Shown here piece by piece: positions 1 to 7,647 of a stretch of 36,811 nt of DNA. Within the stretch, counting starts at the first letter, position 1. Each line of letters opens with the position of its first letter. Location: contig NZ_JASJDK010000053.1 of the NCBI RefSeq assembly GCF_030065675.1, positions 1-36,811 of the forward strand. The letters are read 5' to 3'. The DNA is from Mastigocoleus sp. MO_188.B34 (GTDB lineage: Bacteria > Cyanobacteriota > Cyanobacteriia > Cyanobacteriales > Nostocaceae). The translations under genes and the position numbers were made by a program. Under the pieces are notes generated by a model, which saw nothing but the letters and a program-made list of their open reading frames with translations, was not told the origin of the DNA and searched no databases.

Positions 1-688
1 AATTGATGTATCTTAATCACTCAGTATTAATAGTAAAAGCTTAATTTAGCAATAAAAAGTAAATAAAATAATGTAGCTTTATTGTGCCATTTTTAAGCTT
101 TCCGTGGTTTATACGGTTAGGTGCAAGATCTGAGTATATATATTTTTTGATGTCTTAGTTTGATTCTATGATTACCAATTTACTTTCTAAAATTGAGACA
201 TATATAACAGTCATAAATAAGATATAAAACTCAAAACAGCTGAAATTAACCCTCACTGGGAATTAACTTTCACAGACTAAATATAGTTTCTTTTGTCTGA
301 TTATATCAATCCTATGTGAAGTTTCACCGAATCAATGATATAGAGACTTACACACAGCACCTGTTGTATTACAATAAATTGTATCTTAATGCAAAAAATA
401 TATTAGAGCTTAAAGAGTAAAATACATTTACATTAATTGGAGACATAAATAATATATTTTAAGTCCAATTGAATAGCCAGAATTACTTGATATACTATAT
501 TTTTTTAGTTAGATTAAAAACAAGAGATTCAATTAAAAAGAATGATTGAATCACCCAATTAATAACTTACCTGTATTTGGTTTACAGATAGTTTTTGGTA
601 AGTTCAATTAATACCTATAAATCGATTTTTATTCGATTTGTAAAAAACGAATGTATTAGTCCAATAATTGGAAAAGGAAGAATTCATT
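1..688. other. AT-rich non-coding region upstream of the first gene
   Basis: No convincing gene is seen in this stretch, which is very AT-rich. Near its right end is a perfect 7-bp inverted repeat (AAATCGA 619-625, TCGATTT 633-639). It is followed by the palindrome CCAATAATTGG at 661-671, directly before the ribosome binding site of the gene at 689. These two look like 5' leader or operator elements, which is inference only. Confidence 0.5.
661..671. promoter_or_regulatory. Perfect palindrome overlapping the translation initiation region
   Basis: CCAATAATTGG is a perfect 5+1+5 palindrome. It ends next to the AAGGAAG ribosome binding site of the bacteriocin-like gene at 689. It could be a small operator or a structure masking the ribosome binding site. 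In AT-rich DNA a palindrome of this size can occur by chance. Confidence 0.25.
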
Positions 689-1003
689 ATGCATAATATT
701 CAAATAAAAAAAATAGAAACACAAGATGAAACTAAAATAGTTAATCTTGATGAGGCTGAAAAAATTACAGGCTCTGGTCTGTTCTCATGGGGTGGTACAT
801 TATCAGGATTCCTAGTCGGTGGAGGCGGGGGTACTCTTTATTACCCAGCATCAGAAGGTTTTAAAAAGATAACAACAGGTGAATCTGATTTTAATTTAGT
901 AGATTGGGGATCAACCATATCGGGTAGCGCTGCTGCTGGTGCAACTGCAGGTGCAGGACTTGGTAAATTTGTAGATGGAGCTATTTTTGGCGATCGTCAC
1001 TAG
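689..1003 (+). CDS. Glycine-rich bacteriocin-like precursor peptide
   Basis: This 104-aa protein probably begins at the ATG at 689, which has a good AAGGAAG ribosome binding site 8 nt upstream. An in-frame TTG at 668 is less likely. The N-terminal ~28 residues are polar and end in NLDEAEKITGSG, which resembles a leader of the double-glycine class with GSG in place of GG. The rest is rich in small residues: a GGGGG run near residue 46 and a C-terminal GSAAAGATAGAGLGK stretch, as in class II bacteriocins and microcins. There is no cysteine. It lies about 10 kb from a C39 exporter that could process it. Function is inferred from composition and context; a small glycine-zipper membrane protein is the alternative. 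Confidence 0.6.
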   Translation: MHNIQIKKIETQDETKIVNLDEAEKITGSGLFSWGGTLSGFLVGGGGGTLYYPASEGFKKITTGESDFNLVDWGSTISGSAAAGATAGAGLGKFVDGAIFGDRH

Positions 1004-1085
1004 AAAGAAGTAGTATTAGTTATCAGTAGTTGATTAAGTAATCGTTTTTATCTACTTGCTTAAACCGCTGTAATACTCTATTGTC

Positions 1086-1139
1086 CGTAAAGGATAGTTA
1101 TCCAAACAATATTAATATTATGAGTAACTTTCCTTTACG
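1086..1139 (+). promoter_or_regulatory. Imperfect hairpin upstream of small membrane protein, copy 1
   Basis: The arms 1086-1100 and 1125-1139 pair as 9 bp, one T-T mismatch and 5 bp, with a 24-nt AT-rich loop. The equivalent hairpin at 4466-4513 carries two compensatory pair changes: G1087-C1138 corresponds to A-T, and A1089-T1136 to G-C. That supports a conserved structure. TTTTCTT follows a few bases later, so it could act as a terminator or attenuator in the leader of the ORF at 1212. Confidence 0.55.
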
Positions 1140-1211
1140 TGCTGTTTTCTTAAACTTTAATATTGAGCAACAGTACTGAGTGAGTATAAACTAAACAGTT
1201 GAGTTTTTGAT

Positions 1212-1406
1212 ATGAGATTTAGACAGTTCTTTAGTTATGAAAATACAATAATAAGAATTTTGTTATTGATAGCAATAGGTATGAGTATCTCTTCCTCCAA
1301 TATATCTAGTTTTCAAGATATGATTGTTGAGTTAAGTGCAGCAATATTTGGTAGTCTCGTGGCAGAAATATTCATGCGTTTGATATTTAAACTAATTATC
1401 AAATAA
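1212..1406 (+). CDS. Small hydrophobic membrane protein, copy 1
   Basis: This 64-aa protein has two predicted membrane segments, about residues 13-30 and 38-60, and a basic C-terminus ending KLIIK. It is homologous to the 72-aa protein at 4586; both share ISSFxD, AIFxxLVAEI and RLIF. The 5' sequence AACAGTTGAGTTTTT just before the ATG is also conserved between copies, but it holds no strong Shine-Dalgarno sequence. A conserved hairpin lies about 75 nt upstream. I do not recognise the family. Holin-like, immunity-like or type I toxin-like roles are all conceivable; none is shown by the sequence. Confidence 0.6.
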   Translation: MRFRQFFSYENTIIRILLLIAIGMSISSSNISSFQDMIVELSAAIFGSLVAEIFMRLIFKLIIK

Positions 1407-2200
1407 CAAAAGTAATTATCAAATAACAAAAAATAAGATTGTTAACAATAAATAATTTCCTGGCTCCATAAAAATTTAGGTTGTACACTCTGCCTTTACT
1501 CAAACTACATTCTGAGTTTTCACTAGTACTTTAGTAAGTAAATAGACGTAGTCATGATGAATAATTGTACCTAACATAAAACTAATAATAATTTTATTAT
1601 TTCTCCAAATTATTATGATTTCTGTAAGCTATTAATGATTTTCTGTATAAGTAAACAAACTATCTGAACGGTGAATAAAAGCAATCATCATAAATGATTG
1701 CACCTAATGTAAAACTAATAATAATCCTAAAATTTCCTGCAGATTTTTCTGATAATTTCTGCAGATTTTTCATATAACAGAACCTATGCACTAGTTACTA
1801 ATTTCCAGTAGTTTGGGGTGAACTGCACTACGGTGAATGCTATTTGCAGAAACCCTGAACCGCACCTTGGGGCGTAAGCTGAGCTAGAAGCTTTGCCATT
1901 TAAGCTTTATACTAAACTTACATCGCAATTACTATTGTTACGTTTTCCGTGTGTAAGTTACATACTTTTTTGATAGAGTTATTTTTAGATTTGTTTAAGT
2001 AATTTTTGATTTTATTTAGAGTTTTACAAGATTAAAAAATAAAAATAATCAAATAATTAATGGTCAAATTAACCTTTGTTTTGTCCTCAAAATTTTTGAG
2101 AAGTATTGATTATTTTTTGATGATTAAATTACTATTTAAGTAGATAAGGTAAATAAAGTTATCTTGTCTGATTTAAGACTAATTACATCAACATAAACTA
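1407..2200. other. Non-coding region with repeated elements
   Basis: No gene is recognised. The tail of ORF 1212 is followed by a near-direct repeat of AATTATCAAATAACAAA. Two copies of the ACCTAA..AAACTAATAATAAT element follow (near 1565 and 1697), then the paired CTGCAGATTTTT repeats and the shared block to about 1956. From about 1960 to 2200 the DNA is AT-rich, with nothing I can name. Confidence 0.5.
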
Positions 2201-2416
2201 ATGCAAAATATTAAATTTTCAGACCTCGATTGCACTCAAATGCAACCTCAAAAATTATCTGATGTAGATCTAGCAGTCCAAAGTCAAATTCAAGGTGGAA
2301 ATTGGTTTCAATATTTGCCTACTCTTCCTATAGAACCTTCTCCGACCTTTCCTATAGAACCTTCTCCGACCTTCCCTCCTATTTATGATTATTTAGATAA
2401 TATGAATTTATGGTAG
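2201..2416 (+). CDS. Proline-rich peptide with double-glycine leader motif
   Basis: This 71-aa ORF has a leader-like N-terminal half, LSDVDLAVQSQIQGG (residues 19-33), with hydrophobic spacing typical of double-glycine leaders. The short core after GG is rich in proline and aromatics. It holds two tandem units FPIEPSPT (the first as LPIEPSPT), encoded by two 24-bp direct repeats at 2327-2374, and ends with tyrosine, aspartate and a terminal tryptophan. No cysteine occurs in the core. No good ribosome binding site precedes the ATG, which lowers confidence. It would be a plausible substrate of a C39 exporter after cleavage at GG. No homologue is recognised. Confidence 0.5.
   Translation: MQNIKFSDLDCTQMQPQKLSDVDLAVQSQIQGGNWFQYLPTLPIEPSPTFPIEPSPTFPPIYDYLDNMNLW
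2327..2374 (+). repeat. Two 24-bp tandem repeats inside the Pro-rich peptide gene
   Basis: The unit runs from CCTATAGAACC to CCGACCTT and occurs twice back to back, in frame. The second copy differs only at its last base. The near-identity implies a recent duplication that adds one PIEPSPTF unit to the core. Confidence 0.85.
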
Positions 2417-2675
2417 TTATTTGATATCTCAAGTAACTTCTTCACTTACTAAGTTTTGAAATTCTAGATTGAATGAGATATTCCCAATAAATCAAACAGT
2501 CTAGAATTTTCTGAATAAATTAATACTTACCGAAAATTTATATTTTATTATCTGCTAATAAATAATTTAGTGAATTTTATTGGCTGATTTAGATAGTTGA
2601 AAAAGCTTTTAAAGCAGTTAATCCATTTGCTTTAAAATCATATTTATACATAAAACTGTCAGATAATTTTACATG

Positions 2676-3074
2676 TTAAATCGGCAATAAAACATTACCC
2701 AAATAGCTACCAATTAAACGACCAGCTTCGCCACTCCCAAAACTTATTGCGAGTGTAATACTCGATGAGTCGATAGAACCTACACCATCAAAAATACCAG
2801 CCAAAATACTGACTTGGTAACCAAAGTAAAAACCAGCAATTAATCCAAGTGTTGCTCCGATAGCAGAACCAAATGAAACTCCATAATTGGAAGCGTTTAT
2901 ATACCTAAATATTTGCCATACTGAGATTAAGCCTCCATATATTAACAGGTAGCTAAAAATTGCTCTCCTATTCTCATGATTAAGAGATGAGAAAAACAGA
3001 TGCAATATTGTAAAACTACAAATGGCAAAGAATCCAATACTCAAGACTGAAAGAATATTTATATTTAGGGACAT
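2676..3074 (-). CDS. Small multi-pass membrane protein, tandem paralogue 1
   Basis: This 132-aa hydrophobic protein has about four predicted membrane segments (roughly residues 6-28, 40-57, 68-92 and 105-130). It shares with its two neighbours the start MSLN, an LHLFFSSLN-like motif, NYGxSxxxxIGxxxGxxxGFYFGYQ, and a C-terminal GRxxGxxLGxxLLPI. The glycine spacing suggests tightly packed helices. It is the last of three head-to-tail copies on the minus strand, in an area with bacteriocin-like precursors. Such families can be immunity proteins, but this is only inferred from place and size. No family is recognised. Confidence 0.65.
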   Translation of the reverse strand: MSLNINILSVLSIGFFAICSFTILHLFFSSLNHENRRAIFSYLLIYGGLISVWQIFRYINASNYGVSFGSAIGATLGLIAGFYFGYQVSILAGIFDGVGSIDSSSITLAISFGSGEAGRLIGSYLGNVLLPI

Positions 3075-3187
3075 GATTTAGAAATGATAGTTTGTAGATG
3101 GTTAGCAAATTTACATATATAAGTATGAGTAAGTCATGATTTCTAATCATGGAAGTAGACAAGCCAACAGCCTTATGTACTTATACC

Positions 3188-3586
3188 TTAGATAGGTAAT
3201 AAAATATAACCCAAGAAATTGCCGACTTGGCGACCTAATTCAGCACTCCCAAAACCAATTGCAACTGTAATATTTGATGTTTGTATAGGACTAATACCAT
3301 CAAAAACACCAACCAAAATACAAATTTGATAACCAAAGTAAAAACCACCCATTAACCCAAGTGCAGATCCGATCACACGACTAATTGAAATCCCATAGTT
3401 TGGAGCATTTCTATACTGAAATATATACTTTGCTGAAATTCCACTTCCATATATCGATAGATAAATAAAAATAGATTTCCTAGTCTCATCATTGAGAGAT
3501 GAGAAAAGCAAATGTAATATTAAGACAATACACGTAGCAAAAAATGTGACGCCAACAATTAAAAGAATCTTTTTATTTAAAGACAT
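3188..3586 (-). CDS. Small multi-pass membrane protein, tandem paralogue 2
   Basis: This is the middle copy of the triplicated family, 132 aa, the same length as paralogue 1. It keeps MSLN, LHLLFSSLN, NYGISISR, the GGFYFGYQ motif and the LPI ending. Divergence is spread over the loops (for example SIFIYLSIYGSG against AIFSYLLIYGGL) while the membrane segments and glycines stay. That pattern suggests an old duplication under selection rather than a fresh repeat. It is 113 bp from paralogue 1 and 70 bp from paralogue 3. Function is unknown. Confidence 0.65.
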   Translation of the reverse strand: MSLNKKILLIVGVTFFATCIVLILHLLFSSLNDETRKSIFIYLSIYGSGISAKYIFQYRNAPNYGISISRVIGSALGLMGGFYFGYQICILVGVFDGISPIQTSNITVAIGFGSAELGRQVGNFLGYILLPI

Positions 3587-3656
3587 ATTTAAAGCCTTTT
3601 AGTTAATATTTAGTTAGCAGCTTTATATTACATGAAGCTATCTTGCTAATTTTACG

Positions 3657-4115
3657 TTACACAGGTAATAAGAAATTACCCAAAAATCCACCGATTAGAC
3701 GACCGATCTCAGCACTTACAAAACTAAGGGCGAATGTAATTGCTGATAGCTCCTTAGGATTGGTATTATCGGGATTTGTATTACCAGTATTTGCAGATTC
3801 GGGATTTTTAGCCTCAGGACTTGCACCATCAAAAATACCTGATAAAACACAAATTTGATAACCGAAGTAAAAACCAGCAATGAATCCAATTGTTGCTCCA
3901 ATAGCACGACCAACTGAAATTCCATAATTTGCAGAATTTCGATTCTTGAATATGTTTTCGACTGAAATTAAACCTCCATATACCAACAGGGAGATAAAAA
4001 TAGTTTTTATAATAGTGGTGTTACGAAACAAGAAAAATAAATGTGTTGTCTTAACAATACAAAAAGAAAAAAATACAACACTGAATATTAAAAGAATATT
4101 TTCGTTTAAAGACAT
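3657..4115 (-). CDS. Small multi-pass membrane protein, tandem paralogue 3 with Asn/Pro insert
   Basis: The first copy in transcription order is 152 aa. It keeps the family pattern (MSLN start, NYGISVGRAIGATIGFIAGFYFGYQ core, LLPV end). It has about 20 extra residues between the third and fourth membrane segments, a polar stretch with repeated NTNP and NTGNTNPDN elements. The insert replaces the short loop seen in the other two copies and is probably exposed on one side of the membrane. A strong hairpin lies upstream at 4146-4176. Function is unknown. Confidence 0.65.
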   Translation of the reverse strand: MSLNENILLIFSVVFFSFCIVKTTHLFFLFRNTTIIKTIFISLLVYGGLISVENIFKNRNSANYGISVGRAIGATIGFIAGFYFGYQICVLSGIFDGASPEAKNPESANTGNTNPDNTNPKELSAITFALSFVSAEIGRLIGGFLGNFLLPV

Positions 4116-4145
4116 AGTTATGCAACCTCAGTTAGTATTTAATTC

Positions 4146-4176
4146 AGCAGCTTTATGCATATAATATAAAGCTGCT
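4146..4176. promoter_or_regulatory. Perfect 11-bp hairpin upstream of membrane protein paralogue 3
   Basis: AGCAGCTTTAT (4146-4156) and ATAAAGCTGCT (4166-4176) are perfect complements around a 9-nt loop. A weaker relative, CAGCTTTATATTACATGAAGCT, lies in the gap between paralogues 2 and 3 near 3618. The hairpin sits about 30 nt before the start codon of paralogue 3, so it would fall in the 5' leader or operator of that gene. A terminator for plus-strand transcription is the alternative. Confidence 0.45.
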
Positions 4177-4465
4177 ACACTATTTTTATGTAAATTTATA
4201 GCAATTTTTTCCACTAATAAAAGTTAAGATACTGGATCTAGTTTATAATCCCTAACGAAATAATATTTTAAATAAATATTTATTTAGTATTTTTGTTAAT
4301 ATAAGCATATAGAAAAAATAGCTAATTTTGCACTTTTCGATAATAAAAATAAATCAAAGCCAGGTAAATTTATCGTGCACTTTGTGATTTAGTCTAGATT
4401 TACACGGAAAGGTGCAATATAAAATATCAAGCTACTTGCTTAAATACTTATAATCCTTTATAGTC

Positions 4466-4513
4466 CATGAAGGATTGTTATTAAAATAATATTTTAAGTA
4501 ACTTTCCTTCATG
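4466..4513 (+). promoter_or_regulatory. Imperfect hairpin upstream of small membrane protein, copy 2
   Basis: The arms 4466-4480 and 4499-4513 pair as 9 bp, two mismatches and 4 bp. Relative to copy 1 the pairs A4467-T4512 and G4469-C4510 are compensatory replacements. The genes to the left are on the minus strand, so this hairpin cannot be the terminator of an upstream plus-strand gene. That favours a role in the leader of the ORF at 4586. Confidence 0.55.
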
Positions 4514-4585
4514 TGCTATTTTCTTAAGCTCTAATATTGAGTAGTAGCACAAAGTAAATCTAAATGAAACAGTTGAGTTTTTTAT

Positions 4586-4804
4586 ATGGGATTGAAAGAA
4601 TTTCTGTTGAGAGTTAAACCATATTACCTTTGTAAAGAAATTACAATTATAAGACTATTTTTTTTTATAATGACAAGTGTGATTTCTTCATTAGGAGAAA
4701 TATCTAGTTTTCTAGATCTTGTAATTCGTTTGGTTTCTGCAATATTTGCTAATCTTGTTGCTGAAATATGTGTTCGATTGATATTTGAAAATTTTATTAA
4801 ATAG
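4586..4804 (+). CDS. Small hydrophobic membrane protein, copy 2
   Basis: This 72-aa paralogue of the protein at 1212 has a longer N-terminus (MGLKEFLLRVKPYY...) and the same two-helix layout. Conserved positions include ITIIRL/NTIIRI, ISSFxD, SAIF, LVAEI and RLIF, with an IK ending. The start is supported by the conserved AACAGTTGAGTTTTTT immediately upstream in both copies. Coding conservation together with a conserved upstream hairpin argues for a functional unit. No family is recognised. Confidence 0.6.
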   Translation: MGLKEFLLRVKPYYLCKEITIIRLFFFIMTSVISSLGEISSFLDLVIRLVSAIFANLVAEICVRLIFENFIK

Positions 4805-5182
4805 TAAAAGATAAGGTTGCTAAAAATAAATTATTTTATGGATAAGTAAATAAATTATCTGATCGGGGAATAAAAGCAATCATCATAAATGATTGTACCT
4901 AATTTAAAACTAATAATAATTCTAAAATTTACTGCAGATTTTTCTGATAATTTCTGCAGATTTTTCATATAACAGGACTTATGCACTCGTTACTAACTTC
5001 CAGTAGTTTGGGATTGCTATTTCCTTGCGGAAACGCAATAACTACGTTACGCTGCGCTAGCTGCTAACCTTGCGTCGCAATGACTGTAATTACGTTATCC
5101 ATGCGTAAGTCCTAACTCAATGATAAATAAGCCCCCTTAGAGGCTGATAATGAGAGTAGCAAAAACCAGGAATTAGTAAGAA
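4805..5182. other. Non-coding region between small ORF and isomerase gene
   Basis: It holds the tail of module copy 2 up to about 5112. After that comes a short stretch with a weak AGCC/GGCT hairpin near 5131. No gene is seen. Confidence 0.5.
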
Positions 5183-5980
5183 TTAAGCAGAAACAAGCGG
5201 TTTGGAAGTAGAAACAGGAGCTTGATTATGGTTACTAGAAGAAGAATCACAATTAATTTCAACTTCAAATTTTCCAACTTGTTGTTTAAGCCAATTACTA
5301 AACAAATCAGTTAGAATACTTTGACGCAAAGTTTCATCTAATTTGGGTTCAATAACTTCTTCCACTCTAATCAAATGCACTCCTTCAGCAGTAATAATTA
5401 GTTTGAGAATTTGAGGAGGATTAGCAGCAAAAACAGCAGCGGAAATTTTTGGTTTTAAATCTTTGCGGTATATTACTCCTTTATATCCTCCTTTTCGGCG
5501 TAATTCTGTATCGGTAATATATTGGTAAGCTGCTTCAAAAAAACTAATTTCTTCTTCACTCAAAGCATAAAATAATTCCCTGGCTATATCTACATCATCT
5601 AAAACAATTTCATACATCGCAACTCGAGCATAATCTTGTTGAAATTCCAGAAAATAAGGCTCAATTTGATGAGCAAAAAGATGTTGGGCTAACTTAGAAG
5701 AAAGAATATTGGCAGAAATTAATTCTTCAAATTCATCCAAAGATATATGATTTCTGTGTAGCCATGACCAGGTATCATCAACACTATGGAGTTGATTCAT
5801 TAATCGCCAAGTATCTGCTGCTTCCTGAAGTTCATTTGGCTCGATTTTTATATCAGCTTCTTTGGCTGTACGAGTAACAATTTCGCGATGCAAAAACCTT
5901 TCAACTGTGGCTGGTATTTGACAAGAAATTCGCACTTGGTTAAAAAGTTCTTGTGGGGAAAGAGTTAAAATTTCTGACAC
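5183..5980 (-). CDS. Parvulin/PpiC-like peptidyl-prolyl isomerase of the export locus
   Basis: This 265-aa protein starts at GTG, with AAGGAG 7 nt upstream. It looks like the SurA/PpiC type: a helical N-terminal half (residues ~10-110, with FLHREIVTRTAKEADI and a long acidic helix). A parvulin-like domain follows (~115-235) with RRKGGYKGVIYRKDL, AAVFAANPPQ and a final GVHLIRVEEV strand. The tail is Ser/Pro-rich. There is no signal peptide, so it should act in the cytoplasm, perhaps keeping precursors unfolded or helping them reach the exporter. It is the last of a minus-strand run after the C39 exporter and HlyD genes, a combination known from cyanobacterial export loci. Isomerase activity is assumed from the family. 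Confidence 0.8.
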   Translation of the reverse strand: MSEILTLSPQELFNQVRISCQIPATVERFLHREIVTRTAKEADIKIEPNELQEAADTWRLMNQLHSVDDTWSWLHRNHISLDEFEELISANILSSKLAQHLFAHQIEPYFLEFQQDYARVAMYEIVLDDVDIARELFYALSEEEISFFEAAYQYITDTELRRKGGYKGVIYRKDLKPKISAAVFAANPPQILKLIITAEGVHLIRVEEVIEPKLDETLRQSILTDLFSNWLKQQVGKFEVEINCDSSSSNHNQAPVSTSKPLVSA

Positions 5981-6110
5981 GATCGGTCTCCTTGTTATGA
6001 ATGTTGGGAATAGAGAACAGGTAATAGGGAACAGAGAATAAAAATTTCAAATAATTTTAGATAGCTACTGCTATTAAATATGAATTAAAACTCCGAATTA
6101 AAACTCTAAA

Positions 6111-7538
6111 TTAAAGTTCTAAACCATTCTCATGGAGTTTTTGAAATGGCTCGAGAACAAAATCAATTAAGCGACGCTGTCGAACTATTACCTCTGCTGT
6201 AGCGGTTTGACCTGGTCTTAAAGGAATACGTTTATTTTGGACTTGAATATAAGTTTGTTTCAGTTCGATGTCTAAATCATATGCAGCTATTTGACCACTC
6301 TGCGTATTTGTCACTTTAGTAGTAGGAGAAATATTAATTAATTTTCCTTCAAATACACCGTAATCTTGGAATGGATAAGCATCAAACTTCAGCTTGACTG
6401 ACATTCCTTTTTCCAAAGAACCACTTTCTGTGGTGTTCATTTGAGCTTTAAGAATCAGGGGTGATTTTTTCGGAGCAACCTCCGCGATCGCATCTCCTGG
6501 ATTTACAACTGCTCCAGGTTTAGGAATTGATAATTGAAAAATTGAACCACTAGCTGGTGCTTTAACTATCCTTTGTTCTAACTGATAATTTAAAGCATCT
6601 ATTTGGTTATAGTTTTCTTTGATTTGAGATTCAAGGGTTTCTATTTTTGTTTCTAATTCTTCTTGCTGTTCTTTGCTTCGAATTAAAGTTATTTTGTTGG
6701 AATAAAGTAAACTCTGATAGTTTTCTTCTTGTTCTTCTAGACGAAGTTTAGCTTGTGCAATATTGGAATTAGCTTGCTGGAGTAATCCTTTTCTTTCCTG
6801 AGCTAAGTCTTCTTTATCAACTACTTGAATTTCGGCTACTATTCCTTCTTTTTTGGCTTTACTGAAACGCTGTACTTCTTTAATTGCCTCATTATATCTG
6901 GTCTGAGCTAAGTTTTTGGCTGTTTGACTATACTCCAGACTTTGTCTAGCTTCATCTATTTGGATTTGTTTTTCTAGCTGTTGAGCTTTGTTTTGTTCTC
7001 TCTGACTGTTGACTGCTAGAACTAGTTGATTTTTCAAAACTTTTAACTGAGTTAATTCTTTCTTTTGACCTTCTAGTCTTATTTCAATTTGCTTTAGTTC
7101 GCTCTTAACTGGTTCGGATTCAAGTTCTAATAAGGGTTGTTGTTTTTGTACTAATTGACCTTCTTTGACAAAAACTTCGGCGATGGTTCCTGAAACTGGT
7201 GAATCTACTGTAAAGACTTTACCTTGAGGTTCTAATCTCCCCCTAGCATTCCCTGTCTCATCGACTTGAGAAAACATCGCCCAAGGTAAAACAACTCCGA
7301 TAAAAACCATGAGAAAATAAAGTAATCCTCGTGTCCAAATTCGAGGTAAGGTATCAATTATTTCTCGAGTTAGAGAAGACCAGTCATTATTAGAATGTTG
7401 AGAAATAGAAGATTTAGAATTAGAAGATTTAGAATTAGAAGATTTAGAATTAGAAGACTTAGATAATTTAGCTTCTGTTAAAGATGAATTATTCCCAGTA
7501 ATAGAATTATTGGAATAGTTATGTTTAATATCAGCCAT
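6111..7538 (-). CDS. HlyD-family membrane fusion protein (export system 1)
   Basis: This is a 475-aa adaptor. The ATG at 7538 is preferred because GGAGGGG lies 5 nt before it; an upstream in-frame TTG would overlap that site. Residues 26-45 are a Ser/Lys/Asn repeat from 15-bp DNA repeats. One membrane segment follows (about 70-90). Next comes the first lipoyl-like half with SPVSGTIAEVFVKEGQLV, a long coiled-coil hairpin (~150-320), the second lipoyl half (APASGSIFQLSIPKPGAVV) and a beta-barrel ending PLRPGQTATAEVIVRQR. HlyD proteins link an inner-membrane ABC exporter to an outer-membrane channel. It is 109 bp downstream of the exporter gene and probably in its operon. Confidence 0.93.
   Translation of the reverse strand: MADIKHNYSNNSITGNNSSLTEAKLSKSSNSKSSNSKSSNSKSSISQHSNNDWSSLTREIIDTLPRIWTRGLLYFLMVFIGVVLPWAMFSQVDETGNARGRLEPQGKVFTVDSPVSGTIAEVFVKEGQLVQKQQPLLELESEPVKSELKQIEIRLEGQKKELTQLKVLKNQLVLAVNSQREQNKAQQLEKQIQIDEARQSLEYSQTAKNLAQTRYNEAIKEVQRFSKAKKEGIVAEIQVVDKEDLAQERKGLLQQANSNIAQAKLRLEEQEENYQSLLYSNKITLIRSKEQQEELETKIETLESQIKENYNQIDALNYQLEQRIVKAPASGSIFQLSIPKPGAVVNPGDAIAEVAPKKSPLILKAQMNTTESGSLEKGMSVKLKFDAYPFQDYGVFEGKLINISPTTKVTNTQSGQIAAYDLDIELKQTYIQVQNKRIPLRPGQTATAEVIVRQRRLIDFVLEPFQKLHENGLEL
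7408..7460 (-). repeat. 15-bp tandem repeats in the HlyD gene
   Basis: Three identical GAAGATTTAGAATTA units (plus-strand reading, 7408-7452) are followed by a diverged fourth. On the minus strand they encode SKSSN units in the cytoplasmic N-terminus of the HlyD protein. The array is in frame, so its length can vary without breaking the gene. Confidence 0.9.
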
Positions 7539-7647
7539 TTTGTTCCCCTCCAAGCTAGAATTTAGTCGGTTTACTTCAGCAGTAGATCAAAGAACGAAAT
7601 CACAAAAACAAATAAACGCAAACAAATAAATACAAGTTAAATAATTG

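Larger units (their letters stand above)
1052..1956. repeat. Copy 1 of a duplicated small-membrane-protein module
   Basis: This segment is diverged but clearly homologous to 4432-5112. Both start at CTACTTGCTTAAA, continue through a hairpin and a small hydrophobic ORF, and then share a tail. The tail contains a GCAATCAT/ATGATTGC hairpin (1681-1701), two CTGCAGATTTTT direct repeats and a final block ending near GTGTAAGTT. Copy 1 has about 200 bp more than copy 2 between the ORF and the tail, and that extra part includes another copy of the TGTACCTAA...AAACTAATAATAAT element near 1565-1602. Confidence 0.75.
4116..4585. other. Intergenic region between divergent small genes
   Basis: It separates the minus-strand membrane protein trio from the plus-strand ORF at 4586. 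It contains the perfect hairpin at 4146-4176 and the covarying hairpin at 4466-4513. Nothing else is recognised. Confidence 0.5.
4432..5112. repeat. Copy 2 of the duplicated small-membrane-protein module
   Basis: This is the counterpart of 1052-1956, with the same order: CTACTTGCTTAAA start, covarying hairpin, small hydrophobic ORF, then the tail with the GCAATCAT hairpin (4876-4896) and two CTGCAGATTTTT repeats. A final block, near GCGTCGCAATGACTGTAATTACG, matches the related sequence near 1923-1956. The copies differ by many point changes, so the duplication is not recent. Confidence 0.75.
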
